Below, piece by piece: positions 63,576-64,000 of a stretch of 64,000 bases of DNA (position 1 is the stretch's first letter; each line of letters opens with the position of its first letter). A program made the position numbers and the translations under genes. The notes beneath the pieces were generated by a model. It saw only the letters and a program-made list of their open reading frames with translations. It was not told the origin of the DNA and made no database searches. Source of the DNA: Gluconobacter cerevisiae (GTDB taxonomy: Bacteria; Pseudomonadota; Alphaproteobacteria; Acetobacterales; Acetobacteraceae); assembly GCF_015244675.1 (NCBI RefSeq), contig NZ_JABCQO010000008.1, forward strand, positions 1 to 64,000. The letters are read 5' to 3'.

Positions 63576-64000
63576 TCAAGCGGGTAACAGCCTCCAATCT
63601 GCTCAAAACACAGATCAACAGAGATCCAAAGAACCGTCAATCAGAACGCCCAAAGCCCAAAATCAGAACCAAAGTACATCAACCAATGGTTCTTCGATCC
63701 CTCCACCTGTATCCATAAGGCTATTATTAACGGACATAGTGTGTCTTTTCCATCTGGCCACGAAATTTGTTGAAATCCTTCATTGAAGAAAACGATACTC
63801 TGGCGAGGCGCTGCAACCGAAAGTGTCACCTTAGTCAGGTTACCTACATCAACAGGACCGTCTCGCAGGCGGCGAACCGCGCTCTATCATGCAGAACCAG
63901 CCACCAGAATAACGTCTGATAATCGGAAACGCTCGCAGTGATATCCGCTCTTTTTCACCCGCGTTTGAGGCGGAACTATACTCAAAATTGAAAAACGAAA
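63576..64000. other. Region without recognisable genes
   Basis: About 425 bases after the IS5 relic. Open frames at 63508-63786 (plus) and 63641-63829 (minus) have no family resemblance. Some of it may be the outer end of the insertion sequence. No other structure was seen. Confidence 0.4.

Overview
The window reads as chromosomal DNA of an acetic acid bacterium (Acetobacteraceae, Gluconobacter/Acetobacter-like). The grounds are the style of the TonB-dependent receptors, the type of IS5 transposase (four decayed copies), the alphaproteobacterial Zur-type palindrome and the many periplasmic or membrane oxidation genes. The genus is inference.

Region 1 (1-14.8 kb): a decayed phage-type integrase, then a seven-gene minus-strand chain (8097 down to 980) whose members overlap by 1-11 bases. 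It encodes a secreted GH76 alpha-1,6-mannanase, a sugar-binding protein, an IolE-like TIM-barrel isomerase/dehydratase, a ROK kinase, two ABC permeases (no ATPase gene) and a ROK regulator. Divergent from it run a TonB-dependent receptor, an exported fusion of a PI-PLC domain with a histidine acid phosphatase (phytase-like) domain, and a Gfo/Idh/MocA dehydrogenase. I read the whole as one locus for taking apart mannosylated or phosphorylated inositol glycans, for instance from yeast; this is inference.

Region 2 (14.8-19.3 kb): a scar region with IS3 and IS5 relics, a GNAT acetyltransferase, a cupin gene divergent from a LysR gene, a CobW-type GTPase relic and a D-aminoacylase relic.

Region 3 (19.3-37.7 kb): a minus-strand operon of TonB receptor, NCS1 permease, RidA-like protein and M20 peptidase; a plus-strand operon of HisC-like aminotransferase, FAD D-2-hydroxyacid dehydrogenase and hutD; then hutF, hutG, hutU, hutH and an FMN L-2-hydroxyacid dehydrogenase on the minus strand and hutI, hutC on the plus strand. 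Three short dyads of the form TTGTA-TN-TACNA lie 20-35 bases before hutU, hutI and the aminotransferase gene. They suggest a HutC regulon that takes in the aminotransferase and at least one hydroxyacid dehydrogenase, perhaps feeding imidazolelactate and imidazolepyruvate into histidine degradation.

Region 4 (37.7-52.1 kb): redox, detoxification and regulatory genes. These are three glutathione transferases and a peroxiredoxin with a LysR regulator; a zinc-starvation pair (DUF1826 and a CobW GTPase) around an 18-bp perfect Zur-like palindrome; a LysR-MFS deletion scar; an SDR, two SnoaL-like proteins, a Tat-exported DJ-1 protein and a flavodoxin-fold/ABM fusion; a carotenoid oxygenase divergent from a TetR gene with two copies of a dyad operator; and a GlxA-type AraC regulator.

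Region 5 (52.1-57.3 kb): an AT-richer minus-strand block of an ArsB/NhaD-type carrier, a PPK2 polyphosphate kinase and a plasma-membrane-type H+-ATPase, fitting acid stress and energy supply.

Region 6 (57.3-64 kb): a probable LysR relic, an SDR, a metallo-beta-lactamase-fold protein with an altered metal motif, an epimerase-like protein, a TonB energy transducer without exbB/exbD, a MarR regulator and a decayed IS5 element. No tRNA, rRNA or CRISPR array was seen.
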